From: Leptidea sinapis
Lineage: Eukaryota; Arthropoda; Insecta; Lepidoptera; Pieridae
Assembly (NCBI RefSeq): GCF_905404315.1
Contig: NC_066288.1
Span: 3,472,001 to 3,536,000 of the forward strand
Length of the DNA stretch: 64,000 nt
Reading direction: 5' to 3'
Below the pieces are notes generated by a model that did not search any database, was not told where the DNA came from, and worked only from the letters and a program-made list of their open reading frames with translations. A program made the position numbers and the translations under genes. This document shows positions 53,935 through 64,000 of the stretch, in pieces (positions within the stretch are counted from its first letter, which is position 1; every line of letters begins with the position of its first letter).

Positions 53935-54085
53935 AAACAATAAAATGGTATTTGTTTGATGCTCTTTCACGCCTAAGCCACAGATCGTATCGAAATGAAA
54001 CTACCACCACCATTCGATGCGAAATTTGTCCAAGATGGTTCATAACTACTTATTTTTCGAATTCGAACGGTTCCAACGAATTTCA
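53935..54085 (+). repeat. Family L repeat, copy 2
   Basis: AGATCGTATCGAAATGAAAC, ATTCGATGCGAAATTTGTCC, matching 30060-30180. An extra ACC triplet sits in the CCACCACCATTCG run. Confidence 0.55.
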
Positions 54086-54235
54086 TAAAATTTAGTATAC
54101 AGGGGAAATCGGGGGCGATAAATCGATCTAGCTAGATTTCAATTTTAAAAGATGTAGTTTTATCCGTGTTTTAATGAGAAACAGCTACAATAACATTTGA
54201 ATACAAAGGTAAATTTCGTCACTATATACAAGACT

Positions 54236-54335
54236 ATAATAGCTCAGATGGGACATTGGGTGATCCGGAAGGCAGAAGACCCCAGCTCGAATCCAGAAGT
54301 CCTATTATTTTTGTTCAAGTTTTATACATTCTTAA
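54236..54335 (+). repeat. tRNA-like segment, probable SINE head
   Basis: TATAATAGCTCAGATGGGAC (A-box-like) and CCCCAGCTCGAATCCAG (B-box-like) are spaced as in a tRNA but do not fold into a full cloverleaf by eye. A degraded SINE of a third type is likelier than a gene. Confidence 0.35.
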
Positions 54336-54639
54336 AAATTCGAGCCAGGCTCGGTCGTCCGGATATATATTATATACTATAATAATATGTCAATAAACTT
54401 TAAAAAAAGTATTGAGTTTTCATATAAAGTGCAAAGAAATTTTTCCCCAACCAAAAAATATAAAGAATATTTATGTTTTCGTTGTAAGGAATTTTATTTT
54501 AAGAAGTTAACGATTCCTGTCATAAAATAATTTATGGATGCGTTGAACACGGCTGAAGTTTATTAATGTTGATATTTCAACAATGGTTGCCATCAGAGAT
54601 TATACTGAGATCATAATATATAATTGTCAGTCTTACCAG

Positions 54640-54870
54640 TCTTACCAGTTTACCAGACACATATGACACACGATGCCGGCTAGATTATGGGAACCACAAC
54701 GGCGCCTATTCCTACCTATTATTGTGTTTCGGTCTGAAGGGCGCTGTAGCTAGTGAAGTTACTGGGCAAATGAGACTTAACATCATATGTCTCAAGGAGA
54801 CGAGCGGAATTGTAGTGCTGCTCAGAATTTTTGGTTTTTCAAGAATCCTGAGCGGCACGGCTATATATAT
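54640..54870 (+). repeat. Family A element, 5' part damaged
   Basis: ACACGATGCCGGCTAGATTA, then a deletion of the GTGAAGCAGTAATG part, to AAGAATCCTGAGCGGCACGG. It stops in a TA run (54881-54894) just before a family C remnant. Confidence 0.65.
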
Positions 54871-54934
54871 ATATACTATACAATTGGGTAACCCGAGTTT
54901 GAGTCCAACTTTGAAGAAAAATTTTGACTTATCG

Positions 54935-55033
54935 GGTTTATTGGAACAGCTTCAGATTATTGACAGCTAATTCCTGACAGTATAAGGAATTAATTTATCT
55001 CTATCTGTAGATAGTATATTGGGAACGGCCGTT
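54935..55033 (-). repeat. Family C fragment, reverse orientation
   Basis: TGGAACAGCTTCAGATTATT, TTTATCTCTATCTGTAGATA and the end GGGAACGGCCGTTAG: the left third of family C, inverted. Confidence 0.6.
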
Positions 55034-55339
55034 AGGGCTATTCAGTATACATAGAGTATTAAATTTTTTAATTGACACATGGTATGTTAGATGAGTCTGA
55101 CAAAAAACGTTGTCTGAAATTAAATTTTGGCATTCTGGCATCACTTTGATTGAAACCGACGGTTCTAAAATACGATTAATTGCTTCCAGAAATAGAAGCT
55201 GCTTCCATCGGTTCGTCTTGACGGTGACATAACCTGGCCTCGGATTATCAGGACGGCTAAGTTTTTCTCTTCCCAAAAGTGCATAACTTAATTTTAATTT
55301 CAATAATCAGGCAGAACTTTTGCGATTTACTTGACAATA

Positions 55340-55565
55340 ACCTGTATAGCCGAGTGGTTAGCGATCCTAACTACTAAGCTAGAGGTCCCGGGCTCGAATC
55401 CCGGTAGGTGCAAGCATTTATATTATGAATATGGATGTTCGTTTCCTAGTCATGGATGTTTAAATGTATTTATGTATTTATATTTTTTTATATGCTTAAT
55501 TTTGGGGCAAGATAATTTGTGTAAAAATTGTGTGTCAATAACTATTATCATACATTTTACATACA
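55340..55565 (+). repeat. tRNA-derived SINE (family F), near full length
   Basis: CCTGTATAGCCGAGTGGTTA, CCCGGGCTCGAATCCCGG, CAAGCATTTATATTATGAAT; about 50 bp of the body (the CGTTGTCTTGTGCCC part) are missing. The tail is TATCATACATTT-like and unclear. Confidence 0.75.
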
Positions 55566-55814
55566 TCGTATACCAACCGCATACACCCACTGTTTCTTTA
55601 TTACTTCAGTATCGGTTTATCTATCTGCGATCACAATTATATGCATTAACGTTACCAGTGAGAAACACATTTTTTTAGAATTTAACTATTTTCGTTCATT
55701 AGCATTTTATATTACATTTTAGTACAGACGCTAGATTCAGTGCAAACTTACTGAATGTAATCTTTTCATTATTGTTTTATATATTCTTTCGCTTTGATAT
55801 TTATTAGAATATCT

Positions 55815-56197
55815 GTCAATAATAATATCTTAAAATATATAAATTACGTGACACGTTGTTTGTTCACAACGGACTCCTAAACTAATGAACGGATTTTAAT
55901 GGGGATTACTTCATGGAGTGCAGTTTGGTTCAACTTGAGAGATAGGATAGTTTTTATTTCGATTTGGGACCCATAATTATTTTTATATAACAATATTTGT
56001 TTTGTATGGACATTTTTTCTATGAGAGAATTTAGTGACGCACGGTTTTACAGTTCCGCTGTGAAACATTTTCATTATAACAACAGGTAGCATTTTTACGA
56101 AATAATTATTGATGTTATGATATACTATTGACAATTTCCTATAAAATAGTATTTTTTGTATTATCTACAGAACAACGTCTGTCAGGGCATCTAGTTA
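55815..56197 (+). repeat. Family H-like repeat, inverted relative to 23817
   Basis: GAACGGATTTTAATGGGGAT, ACAGTTCCGCTGTGAAACA and the end CAGAACAACGTCTGTCAGGG followed by CATCTAGT. It is the reverse complement of the 23817 layout over its whole length. Confidence 0.6.
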
Positions 56198-56865
56198 ATT
56201 TATAATTATTCAAATAAAACACGCTCTAACATATGCTTGATATAAATAAGCATATATAATATAAAACAGATTGTTTTTAAAACAGACTATAAGTAAATAA
56301 TTGTAATAACTTACCGTAATATATATTGAATGGTGCCGAATATCCTTAATAACACACTGTATTATTTATAATCAATAACAAAAACAAACACAACAAGATT
56401 ACGAAACATTAACTTGTTTCGAGTTCGCAGCTTTACTGCAAAATATTGAGTCGTCTATGCATCGAGCGAGGCAACTGGCAACTGGCGTACGTACTACGTC
56501 GTCCCTTGCTATGACATGTTTCAATATTATATGCTAAAATCATTGCCGATTAAAGAATAACAATTATGCGGGATGAACACAAAAACTTGTAAGTTCATTT
56601 AGTTCATTAGTTGAATACAATCAATATTCTGCAACAAAAACAAACTCAGCTCATCTTTTGATATCACTTGTTCATAAGTTTTTAAATAAAGGTTTTTATT
56701 TATGCTCACTTTTAAACTATTTTGTTTTTTTTTTAATGTGACGTATCCTTTGTTTTCTAAAAGGAGATAGTATGTGCAAAACTATCACAAATATTTTTTT
56801 TATTGATTCCTAACAACTGCTCGTAGATAGAGTATTAAATGATATAATGACTTTTCATCTCCCTA
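56198..56865. other. Non-coding stretch
   Basis: Nothing recognised. Confidence 0.35.
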
Positions 56866-57047
56866 AATGTTAAGGGTCCACACGATTTCTTTTTTAAATT
56901 TTCTTGACATTTCTTTTTAAATTTTGATTATGAGTCAGCATTAAAAAATACATACAACTTCAAATTTTCACCCATATACGATCAACAGTTACTTTTTTAT
57001 TGCAATTTTAATATCGGCAATACAACGTTTGCTGGGTCAGCCAGTAA
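56866..57047 (+). repeat. Family H 3' end fragment
   Basis: The end ATCGGCAATACAACGTTTGC, TGGGTCAGCCAGT matches 11935-11956; upstream sequence is diverged, so the left limit is uncertain. Confidence 0.45.
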
Positions 57048-57189
57048 TATATAGATTATTTAAATTGTAGATACTATAACATATATTTTACACCTATTTA
57101 TATTTAAACCTAGCTGTTGGCCACGAGCAGTAAAAATGCTATGCCTGTATATTTCGTGATAATATTCAGCCTAGGTATTTTGTCCCGAA

Positions 57190-57850
57190 AGATTTTTATA
57201 GAAGAGAGGACAAACGAGCATACAGTCACCTGATGTTAAGTGTTCAACGCCGCCACCATTCTCTTACTACACTAGAGGTATTACAGGACCGTTGCCTGCC
57301 TTTTAGAAAGGTATACGCGTACGTATACTCATTTTTGAAGGTACTGTACGTCGTATCGCCCTGGAAACACCGCACAAGGAAGCTCATATCACAACTTGGT
57401 TGTACGTGGAAGGTCCTTGAAAACTATACTGTGGAGGACGCCACACATCCAGATGGTGGGGATGATATCCAGATCAGGACCAGGAATCAGGTGAAACAGA
57501 TCTTCCGAACACTCCCCGTGATAGTTGCGGTAGAAGATACACAATGAAGCGACATCTCTTCGCAACGTAAAGTGATCTAGCTGTTCAAAGAGCACTGGAA
57601 CCCCGAGATGGTTCGAGTTGATATTGGAGTGCGCCAGACCAGAGATGACACTAATACTCCATATGTGGCAGGACCTGCGCTTTGTAATGTGGGCCAGCTA
57701 GAAGTATTGCCATGCTCTGAGGTAATGACGACCAGCTTCGTCGAAGCCGATTTGCTTTCTGACTTTCAGATGGCCGCGGAATTGGCAATCGCTCAAGATT
57801 TTGAGACCCATTATTCCGATACTAGGCGAGGCATGAAAGGAAGTGTTCTT
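57190..57850 (-). mobile_element. Family B LINE 3' fragment, reaching furthest upstream
   Basis: From TTTTATAGAAGAGAGGACAA (3' end) through the coding block on the minus strand (frame 57595-57389 reads FEQLDHFTLRRDVASLCIFY, RNYHGECSEDLFHLIPGPD). The sequence continues to about 57850 in regions corresponding to the RT thumb. The plus-strand frame at 57608-58159 is antisense to it. Confidence 0.65.
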
Positions 57851-58158
57851 AAAAAGCGAGATGTGAGACATGGATTTTTTGTAGTGGTATACGCGCAAAG
57901 TTCAGCATTCAGCATTGTTAATTTGTTAATATTCATGAATAATTTGAGTTCTATCTATTCAGTAGTATTTGCTTATACAGACAAACAGATAAAAATTCTA
58001 CAAAATATTTTTGTAGATAAAAACTCAATGTGCAGTTTTTACTTTACTTATAATCTTACTAAGAACGGACTGCCTATTGTGGTAACAGTCTCTGCCTGTT
58101 TTTTCCATTCAGTTTGTCTCGGTCATGTCTACCCCAGATTATGTCCTCTATGGTGGTG

Positions 58159-58262
58159 ATTTGCATATTAGGAAGTTGACTTGAGATATCTCACTCTTGC
58201 AAATCTAAAAAATTTTAATTTTTTTAAATATGTCGCTCAAGTCAATTTCCTAATATGCAAAT
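58159..58262. repeat. 104-bp hairpin element with 27-bp arms
   Basis: 58159-58185 (ATTTGCATATTAGGAAGTTG and on) pairs with 58236-58262 with one mismatch, around a 50-bp AT-rich loop. No duplication is obvious; a small MITE or solo hairpin. Confidence 0.7.
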
Positions 58263-58374
58263 ATTGAGGATGAGCAGGTTATCAACTGTAAAGTAAATCC
58301 TGTAGATGAAGCCACAACCTGAGAGTTGAACAAAGCATTATCAACAACACAAGATTTATCAACGACACGTCACT

Positions 58375-58505
58375 CAAACGGTTGGCTCAGTGGAACGCGA
58401 GAGGTCGGGGGTTCGAATCCCGCATCGTTCATAAATTGAATTTGTGTTATTTATACCCAGAACCCAGTGTGGGTTATCACTTTAAAAAAATAAATTGTAA
58501 TACTT
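58375..58505 (+). repeat. tRNA-derived SINE (family G)
   Basis: GGTTGGCTCAGTGGAACG, GGGGGTTCGAATCCCGCAT, CGTTCATAAATTG, then a body with AGTGTGGGTTATCAC. The A-to-B spacing is shortened. Confidence 0.65.
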
Positions 58506-58615
58506 TTATTCAAAATAGGATTAATTATATATGAATCTTAAGAAGTTGTTTCATTATAATTATAATATTTTTATATACGAAATTCGTCATGGAAAAAAAC
58601 CCCACCTCTCTCAAA

Positions 58616-58800
58616 TTAAGCAAACCATCGCCTCACGGTGCTCAAGCAAGGTGCTTCTCTCCCAGAAGCATTTTGAAGACGAGCGGCACAGTCTTGCGGA
58701 GAGAGAGAACCCTTAAAATCATAAAAAATTATCGCTCTAGAATATTTTCGACTTAATTCCATTTTCGTTGCGTACGTAGAACTTTGATGTGTGATAAAAA
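58616..58800 (-). pseudogene. Mariner-type transposase N-terminus, fragment
   Basis: Minus-strand frame: MELSRKYSRAIIFYDFKGSL, SPQDCAARLQNASGREAPC, STVRRWFA. This is the first helix-turn-helix of mariner transposases (RAIIxYxF, ECxxxL, STVxxWFxEF), which binds the inverted repeats. After WFA the frame meets a stop and family homology is lost, so the second helix-turn-helix and DDD catalytic core are missing. The full protein would be about 340-350 residues; roughly 48 remain. Confidence 0.72.
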
Positions 58801-59039
58801 ACAATTGACCAATGATTTCCCGCCAATTGTTTTTTTTACTAAGGAGGTTGCAACGTTTCAAAAAATATAACATTCGAAATTTAAATATTTCCGATTAGCT
58901 AGAAGTGCAAAACTTTTAGTGTGCCCCATCTGGTCACAAATTAATGCTTTTACATCTTCTACTATTCTGTACAAGAAACCCACTGGTATATTTTTTTTAA
59001 TAACAATATTATTATTTTTTGTAATTTAACTAAATTAAG

Positions 59040-59310
59040 ATTTATTATTCAAACAAAACAAATGTGTCGACGCAAATAGCGTCCCACACCAGCGCCCTTC
59101 CCCGTGCCCAAGCCACCAGCGTCATTCCATCAGGACGCTTGCCATCGCGGCGGGTAATACCATTTGGCTCTAAAACAGCTGGTATATTAAGAGCGGCAAA
59201 TGCCCTGCGCATGGCTTCATTAATGCTGGCGTGACCACTGATACGGCCTGCCGATTTTAGGCAGGATAAGTGACGTGACGTCCAAGAGCATCTACCTAAA
59301 CGCCACATCT
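59040..59310 (-). pseudogene. LINE fragment with restriction-like endonuclease motif (family J)
   Basis: Minus-strand frame 59308-59045: CLKSAGRISGHASINEAMRR, AFAALNIPAVLEPNG, ITRRDGKRPDGMTLVAW, ARGRALVWDAICVDTF. KRPDG followed 14 residues later by WD resembles the PD..(D/E) core of the restriction-like endonuclease found at the C-terminus of some non-LTR elements. The LINE's 3' end (TTATTCAAACAAAACAAATG) joins directly, with the usual stretch between missing. Assignment to a clade is not possible from this piece. Confidence 0.6.
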
Positions 59311-60490
59311 ACATTGATGTGGTTCATTCAGTTTTATACCTAGCCGGAGTGATACGCATATTGATAATGTCATATTGTCAAGTAGCGTTCCAATCGGCGC
59401 AGAAGGCAAGGCTTGTAACCAAAAGCCCGACTCATTTTGTGTCACGGCCAAAAGACGAGTCAGTAGATGAGATCAAAAGATCATCAAAGGCTGACTTACA
59501 AAAAAGTGCGTCACATGCTTTTTGACACTTTAAATCATCTGGAAAATTTTGAATATATGCAATATTTAGCCAAGCTTCGTTCAAATACACAATCTCTTAA
59601 TTACCTGGTACATGATTTACAATTCTAGTAACCAAACCAAATTATAGTGTTTATAATCTCATTTTTTCTCATTTTTAATCCCCTTAGCTTCGTTATTTGG
59701 TTTTATAAACTTAGATTTTCTAGCAATTTAGGTTAATGGTAAATGTGTTTTAATGAAATAATATCTCTAAATATGAAGAAGTGCAGAAAAGATAACAGTA
59801 TATGAAACGTTCGCGTTGTTCCATATAAAGAGGTTTCCTTGTGCCGCAGCCGGTGGTCATTGTCTATAATTAAGAAACAAGTCCAACCAATAAACCTAAA
59901 TTTCATTAATAAAATATTATAAGTAGAAAAGTTGATCATGTTAAAACTATCGTATGTACCTCCAACAGATTTATTGAAGAATTCAATTAAGATGGAAAGC
60001 AAAATAAAATAATACAAGCTTAAATTTATATCTTATCATGTGATTAAATAATTTTTAATAACTAATTAATTGGTTAAGGTGTTTTCCTTTACTAGCTTAC
60101 CAACAGCAAAAAAGACTGCTGTATAGTTTTTGCGTGTTTTATTTCTCACATATTTCAGTTGATTGTGTGATTTTGTCGGAAGAATACTCCATCTAGTTGA
60201 TAACTCTTTGTATCTCCATACGTCCAAGCGATCCAAAGATTATATGAGCAGACTAGCGCCTTATTAAGTATTCCTTGAGAGCATTGAGCTCAATAAATTT
60301 TCAATCCGTACATAATGATCTTAAGTTGAGGATTCAAATATACAAGGTGTTTTTCGTTTCGATATTTTCTATTGTTGGGCTTTGGTCGTACTTTCTCCCA
60401 GCGACCCACCGTAGCGGAATATTAGGGGTTGTAAGGGGGTCCGATTTCGATTGCAATGCTGTGTTATACTGTGATGCTTCAGTCTGACGT
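59311..60490. other. Non-coding stretch
   Basis: Nothing recognised; short frames at 59319-59525 and 59733-60017 have no recognisable domain. Confidence 0.35.
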
Positions 60491-61205
60491 TGAGCTGTTT
60501 CTGTCTGGGCGAGGATTTTGTGTCAAAAATAACAAGGAATAGGTTGAGAGCCTGTCTAATGAAGCGGTTGTGTTAGCTGTCGCCGCACACATGGGGAGTT
60601 GTTCGGCTTAAGGTCGCTCACTATATAGAAGATGTTCTTCGGTATACTACGTAACACGACCCGAAGATTCTTCTCCTCCAGAAGAGCATTCGAGTGGAAA
60701 TGCACTCGCACGTCTCGAAGGAGGGAGCAGCTTGCCATGGTCGTCAGCTGAATTAGCTTCCTTAAGGAATCCTTTTACTGGAAGAATCATATGCCTGTGG
60801 CGTGGACGACAAGGTATAGGAAGTCAGAATTTGTTACCGCCATCCAGTGGGCCTTGTCGTCTATCAATATACGCGGGGGAAGTCTGGCGGAGGAACCGCG
60901 AGGGACGAGGGATGCGATGGCTCAGTTGGCGAATGGAGAGGTCGCGGGGGAAGATAAGTGAAAGATGAATGATTCGGGCCCCGCTTTTATTGCTGCTCAC
61001 TAAAGTAAAGTTGAGCTTCCATCTACTTCAGATGAATCTGACGTTGATGGGAGCTTTTGTGATCGTAGGGGCAGCTAGGGTAGTCAGGCGTGCTGACCGT
61101 CTCCTCCGTTTCCATCTCCGAAGCGCGCTCGAGTGCTGCTGCACTGGGCCTACATTGTGGATGCGGCAGTTAACGACTGGTGGTGTTTTCTTGGACCTTT
61201 GTATA
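60491..61205 (+). pseudogene. GC-richer block, possibly decayed LINE ORF1
   Basis: About 700 bp clearly richer in G and C than the surroundings. In one frame SKVELPSTSDESDVDGSFCD then PSPPFPSPKRARVL appears, broken by stops. A Ser/Asp/Glu-rich stretch followed by a basic PKRAR is seen in ORF1 proteins of R1-like insect LINEs, but no zinc knuckles were found. Reading it as a LINE remnant is an inference from composition. Confidence 0.3.
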
Positions 61206-61224
61206 AAATTTATATAAATTTATA

Positions 61225-62012
61225 TTTTTTTATAAAAATAAGGGACGAGATGAGCAGGACGTTCAGCTAATGGTAATTGATACGCCCTACCCATTACAAT
61301 GCAGTGCCACTCAGGATTCTTGAAAAACTCAAAAATTCTGAACGTCACTACAATTGCGGTCGTCACCTTGAGACATATTCAAATTCAAATTTTTATTCAA
61401 AATAGTATTTAAAATCACTTATTGAACGTAAAAAACTACCACCCAAAAGAGACTGCCTCAGACCTGAGAAGTATGGGACAAGAAACTCAGCGGCCTTTTT
61501 TTAAATATAAAATATGGATTATAATGTGATATCGTACAATTAACATTTATAATTAAAGAGCCTGAGGGTGTTCGCTTCATTCGCAGTCCGTGGTGTCATT
61601 AAGAAAATCGTTTATGCTATAGTAACCTTTCCCACACAAACGATTTTTAACAATTCTTTTAAATTTCGTAACACATTTGTTTTGTACATTTTCTGGGATC
61701 ATATTGTAGAAGCATATACATCGCCCAACAAAAGACTTACTAACTCGACCCAACCGAGTAGTAGGCATAACAAGTTTATGTTTGTTCCTCGTGTTAACAT
61801 TATGAGTGTAACAGTTTCTAGAAAATTCTTCAATGTGCTTATGAACATGCAGATACATAAGATGAAAAGTCTCATTTGCCCAGTAATTTTACTAGCTACG
61901 GCGCCCTTCAAATCGAAACACAGTAATGTTTACTTACACATTACTGCTTCACGGCAGAAATAGGCGCCGTTGTGGTACCCATAATATAGCCGGCCTCCTG
62001 TGCAAACGAGCA
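61225..62012 (-). repeat. Family A copy split by a LINE insertion
   Basis: The left part, 61225-61377, ends CACCTTGAGACATA. The right part starts ACATAAGATGAAAAGTCTC at 61855 and runs to CAAACGAGCAACACACTAGT. ACATA is present on both sides of the insert (61373-61377 and 61855-61859), as expected of a target duplication. Confidence 0.75.
61378..61854 (-). mobile_element. Family E LINE 3' fragment inserted in family A
   Basis: Its tail, TTTGAATTTGAA on the minus strand, abuts the left ACATA. The coding tail is at 61858-61577: RGTNINLLCL-type sequence is another frame, and the real frame reads NTRNKHKLVMPTTRLGRVSK, CFYNMIPENVQNK, NDFLNDTTD. It is 5'-truncated at about 61854, a typical LINE insertion. 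Confidence 0.75.
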
Positions 62013-62360
62013 ACACACTAGTAAATATATAATTTAAATCTTAGTTTCCTACACTTAATTAATAAAATTTTAACCAACAATTCTGCAGTCAATTCCGTCC
62101 TATGCTTCTCAATTTATGAACTAAATGAATTCTCATAGATTCCACTAAGGGGGCAAATAACAAAGACCCCATAAAAAACAGCAAACGGGCCATCTCGTCT
62201 ATATTTAGCAGCCCCACATCCGCTATATTGGTTACGGTGTGCTGCCAATCTCCGTACATCTTTCTTTTATTACTTTGCAAGATTTTGCTGATATTCATAA
62301 TGCTTTTTTTTATTTAAAGTTCATAAATCTTTCCGGAGAAAATTTCCCGGAGAACCCTTT
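62013..62360. other. Non-coding stretch
   Basis: Nothing recognised. Confidence 0.35.
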
Positions 62361-62525
62361 ACGTCACTCGAATGGTTGGCTCAGTGGAAGAGCGCTCGCA
62401 CGGACACGACAGATCGCGCAACGTTCATATATTTTGTTTTTAAATTTAATTTGCGTAATTAATCACAGAAGTGACTTTTGTGGTGTGTGGAGGTGGTGAT
62501 CACATTAAAATAATGTTTTTGAATT
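62361..62525 (+). repeat. tRNA-derived SINE (family G), longest body
   Basis: GGTTGGCTCAGTGGAAGAGC (A box), ACAGATCGCGCAACGTTCAT (B box lost), then TAATCACAGAAGTGAC and GTGTGGAGGTGGTGATCACA. Confidence 0.6.
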
Positions 62526-62934
62526 CTGCTAAACAGGTGTATCGCTGTACTGCCCTACCAAGTTCGAGGAACCTATGGTCTGCCTGGCTGATCACAGTTG
62601 TACGAGATTTCCATCTTGGGTCCCACGGTGAAGTACCAAATGTCAAAAATGTAGTGTTAAGTGGAATGGAGAGTCGGTAATGCCGGTGGAATGTGCTATA
62701 TTTAATAGTATTACTCTGGATTCCAAATTACAGTCGGGTCCCCATATTGAAGGATTGGCTAATATAGTTTAGTTTTGCAGCATAAGCAGTTAAAATATTA
62801 GACATATATGAAAAAACTGACGACGCGACTTTTAGTTTATATTAGTTAATTTCATAGTATTATGTCTTAAGCTATATATTTGAGGGCAGTGCAGCCGATA
62901 TTAATACCATCTTTGTGCTGCAGAAGAGGTCGCG
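62526..62934. other. Non-coding stretch
   Basis: Nothing recognised. Confidence 0.35.
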
Positions 62935-63265
62935 CTATTTATAACCTAGGTCCTAAAGAAACATTTTTCTTCTTGAGGTGCCATCTCCTACCGGAGGTCG
63001 GCTACCATTGGTGCTATTTTAAACTTTGACACAGCAGCTCGGAACAGGAATGTTTGCACCTACCGGGATTCGAGCCCGGCTGTAGTCAGGGTCACTAACA
63101 ATTCGGCTATATGGGTCGTCAAATGTGTTGTGTTATTCAAAAAAAGAAGAAGCCCGCTGAGTTCCTTGCGCCTGTTCTTCTCAGATCTGAGGCATACATT
63201 TTAGAATGGGTGGCTTTTTTATTGGGAGTTTTTGACTTTCAATTAGTGATTTTTCATCCTATCCT
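62935..63265. repeat. Composite of at least three repeats
   Basis: TATAACCTAGGTCCTAAAGA (family E start, as at 3600) is followed by CTTCTTGAGGTGCCATCTCC, GGAGGTCGGCTACCATTGG (another LINE 3' end, seen once here). Then comes an inverted family F head, CACCTACCGGGATTCGAGCC, at 63058-63122. AAGCCCGCTGAGTTCCTTGC, GGGTGGCTTTTTTATTGG (family E 3' UTR) ends it. The family E parts at both ends suggest one copy opened by later insertions. Confidence 0.5.
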
Positions 63266-63704
63266 GAGGGTGTAGTGTAATATAGTCGAGTTATGTCGAA
63301 TTACCTCACGCCTTAGTTAATTTTGTAATGCGTAACGTTACCAACATCAAATTGACACATAAAAGTCGCTTAATATCAGGTGGATCAAACACACGTATTG
63401 TCTTATTGTTTCATACTCCCATAAAAGTAACTTGATTCGAGGAACATACTATGCAGCGATGACTGCATCAGCATAATCTACGGTAGCTAAAACTATAACA
63501 GACCATGTATTACTATTGCCGGTATAGCAAAAAAAACAACATAAGAATTCCAAAATGGCCGCCTAGCGACTTAAGATATATGTGTATTATAGGTAAATAC
63601 TTAAAGGGAAGTATTATATCTTGTACGACCGTCCAGAACCCTTCATGAGAGAGTTCCGCTCGCAATATACTGTTTCTTTAATAGTTGGAAACATCGAGGA
63701 TTTA
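63266..63704. other. Non-coding stretch
   Basis: Nothing recognised. Confidence 0.35.
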
Positions 63705-63980
63705 CATAAGTGTGAGGCTCCTTTGCATAGGACGCCGGCTAGATTGTGGGTAGCACAACGGCGCCTATTACTGCCGTGAAGCAGTAATGTGTAAGCATTA
63801 CTGTGTTTCGGTCTAAAGGGCGCCGTAGCTAGTGAAATTACTGGGCAAATGAGACTTAACATCTTATGTCTCAAGGTGACGAGCGCAGTTTTCTCAATAA
63901 TCTTGAGCGGGACTGTATTAATGGGCAGGGCGTATCAACTACCATCAACTGAACGTCCTGCTCGTATCATTCATTATTTT
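63705..63980 (+). repeat. Family A element, plus orientation
   Basis: GTGAGGCTCCTTTGCATAGG to GAACGTCCTGCTCGTATCAT. About 30 bp between GCGCAGTT and TTCTCAATAATC are missing, so the internal inverted pair is lost. Confidence 0.72.
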
Positions 63981-64000
63981 AATTAAAAAAATATCACGCC

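Noticed and set aside
55331..55678. 115-codon plus-strand frame
   Set aside because: Overlaps the family F SINE head and AT-rich flank; no domain.
57608..58159. 183-codon open frame on the plus strand
   Set aside because: Its first third is antisense to the family B LINE reverse transcriptase and the rest runs through unrelated AT-rich sequence; no domain.

Overview
The window reads as nuclear DNA of an insect, most likely a moth or butterfly. It is AT-rich and holds one recognisable host gene, a pyrokinin/PBAN-type neuropeptide receptor. Almost everything else is transposable-element debris of kinds I know from lepidopteran genomes: jockey-type and other LINE 3' ends, tRNA-derived SINEs, short inverted-repeat elements, Helitron-like ends and a mariner relic. 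There are no operons, bacterial promoters or CRISPR arrays. Family letters (A, B, C and so on) are my own labels, from copies compared by eye inside this window.

Host gene (minus strand, about 5.27-9.41 kb). A class-A GPCR is split over two coding exons, 9331..8524 and 5491..5271. The join is a phase-1 GT-AG intron of about 3.0 kb and gives 343 residues, from the N-terminus through TM7 into the start of the C-tail. The last exon(s) for the tail were not found. The large intron is nearly free of the repeat families that fill the rest of the window.

Autonomous elements. (1) 15508-18863, minus strand: a nearly intact jockey-type LINE with endonuclease and reverse transcriptase, a 23-nt poly(A) tail and one single-base frameshift, sitting inside an older interspersed repeat. 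(2) 32806-37036, plus strand: a 4.2-kb DNA transposon with 26-bp terminal inverted repeats, an ATAT target duplication and a spliced transposase gene now broken by frameshifts. It lies inside the reverse-transcriptase frame of a second LINE, which resumes at 37037 and ends near 38660 in a short TGATT-type tandem tail.

Non-autonomous layers. Family A, about 300 bp, has at least eleven copies. Family B is a LINE C-terminus with about nine copies. Families D, E, I and J are other LINE 3' ends. Family C and several other short inverted-repeat elements (19.5, 23.4, 25.7, 38.9, 40.9, 51.5 and 58.2 kb) are MITE-like. Families F and G are tRNA-derived SINEs. Several are nested with readable junctions (14.8, 22.3, 32.8 and 61.4 kb), so relative insertion order can be inferred.

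The rest is AT-rich sequence in which I see no gene. I found no clear new gene system. The most promising items for follow-up are the spliced TIR transposon with its subterminal GTCCTAT-type motifs, the nested insertions, and the alternative C-terminus of the receptor.
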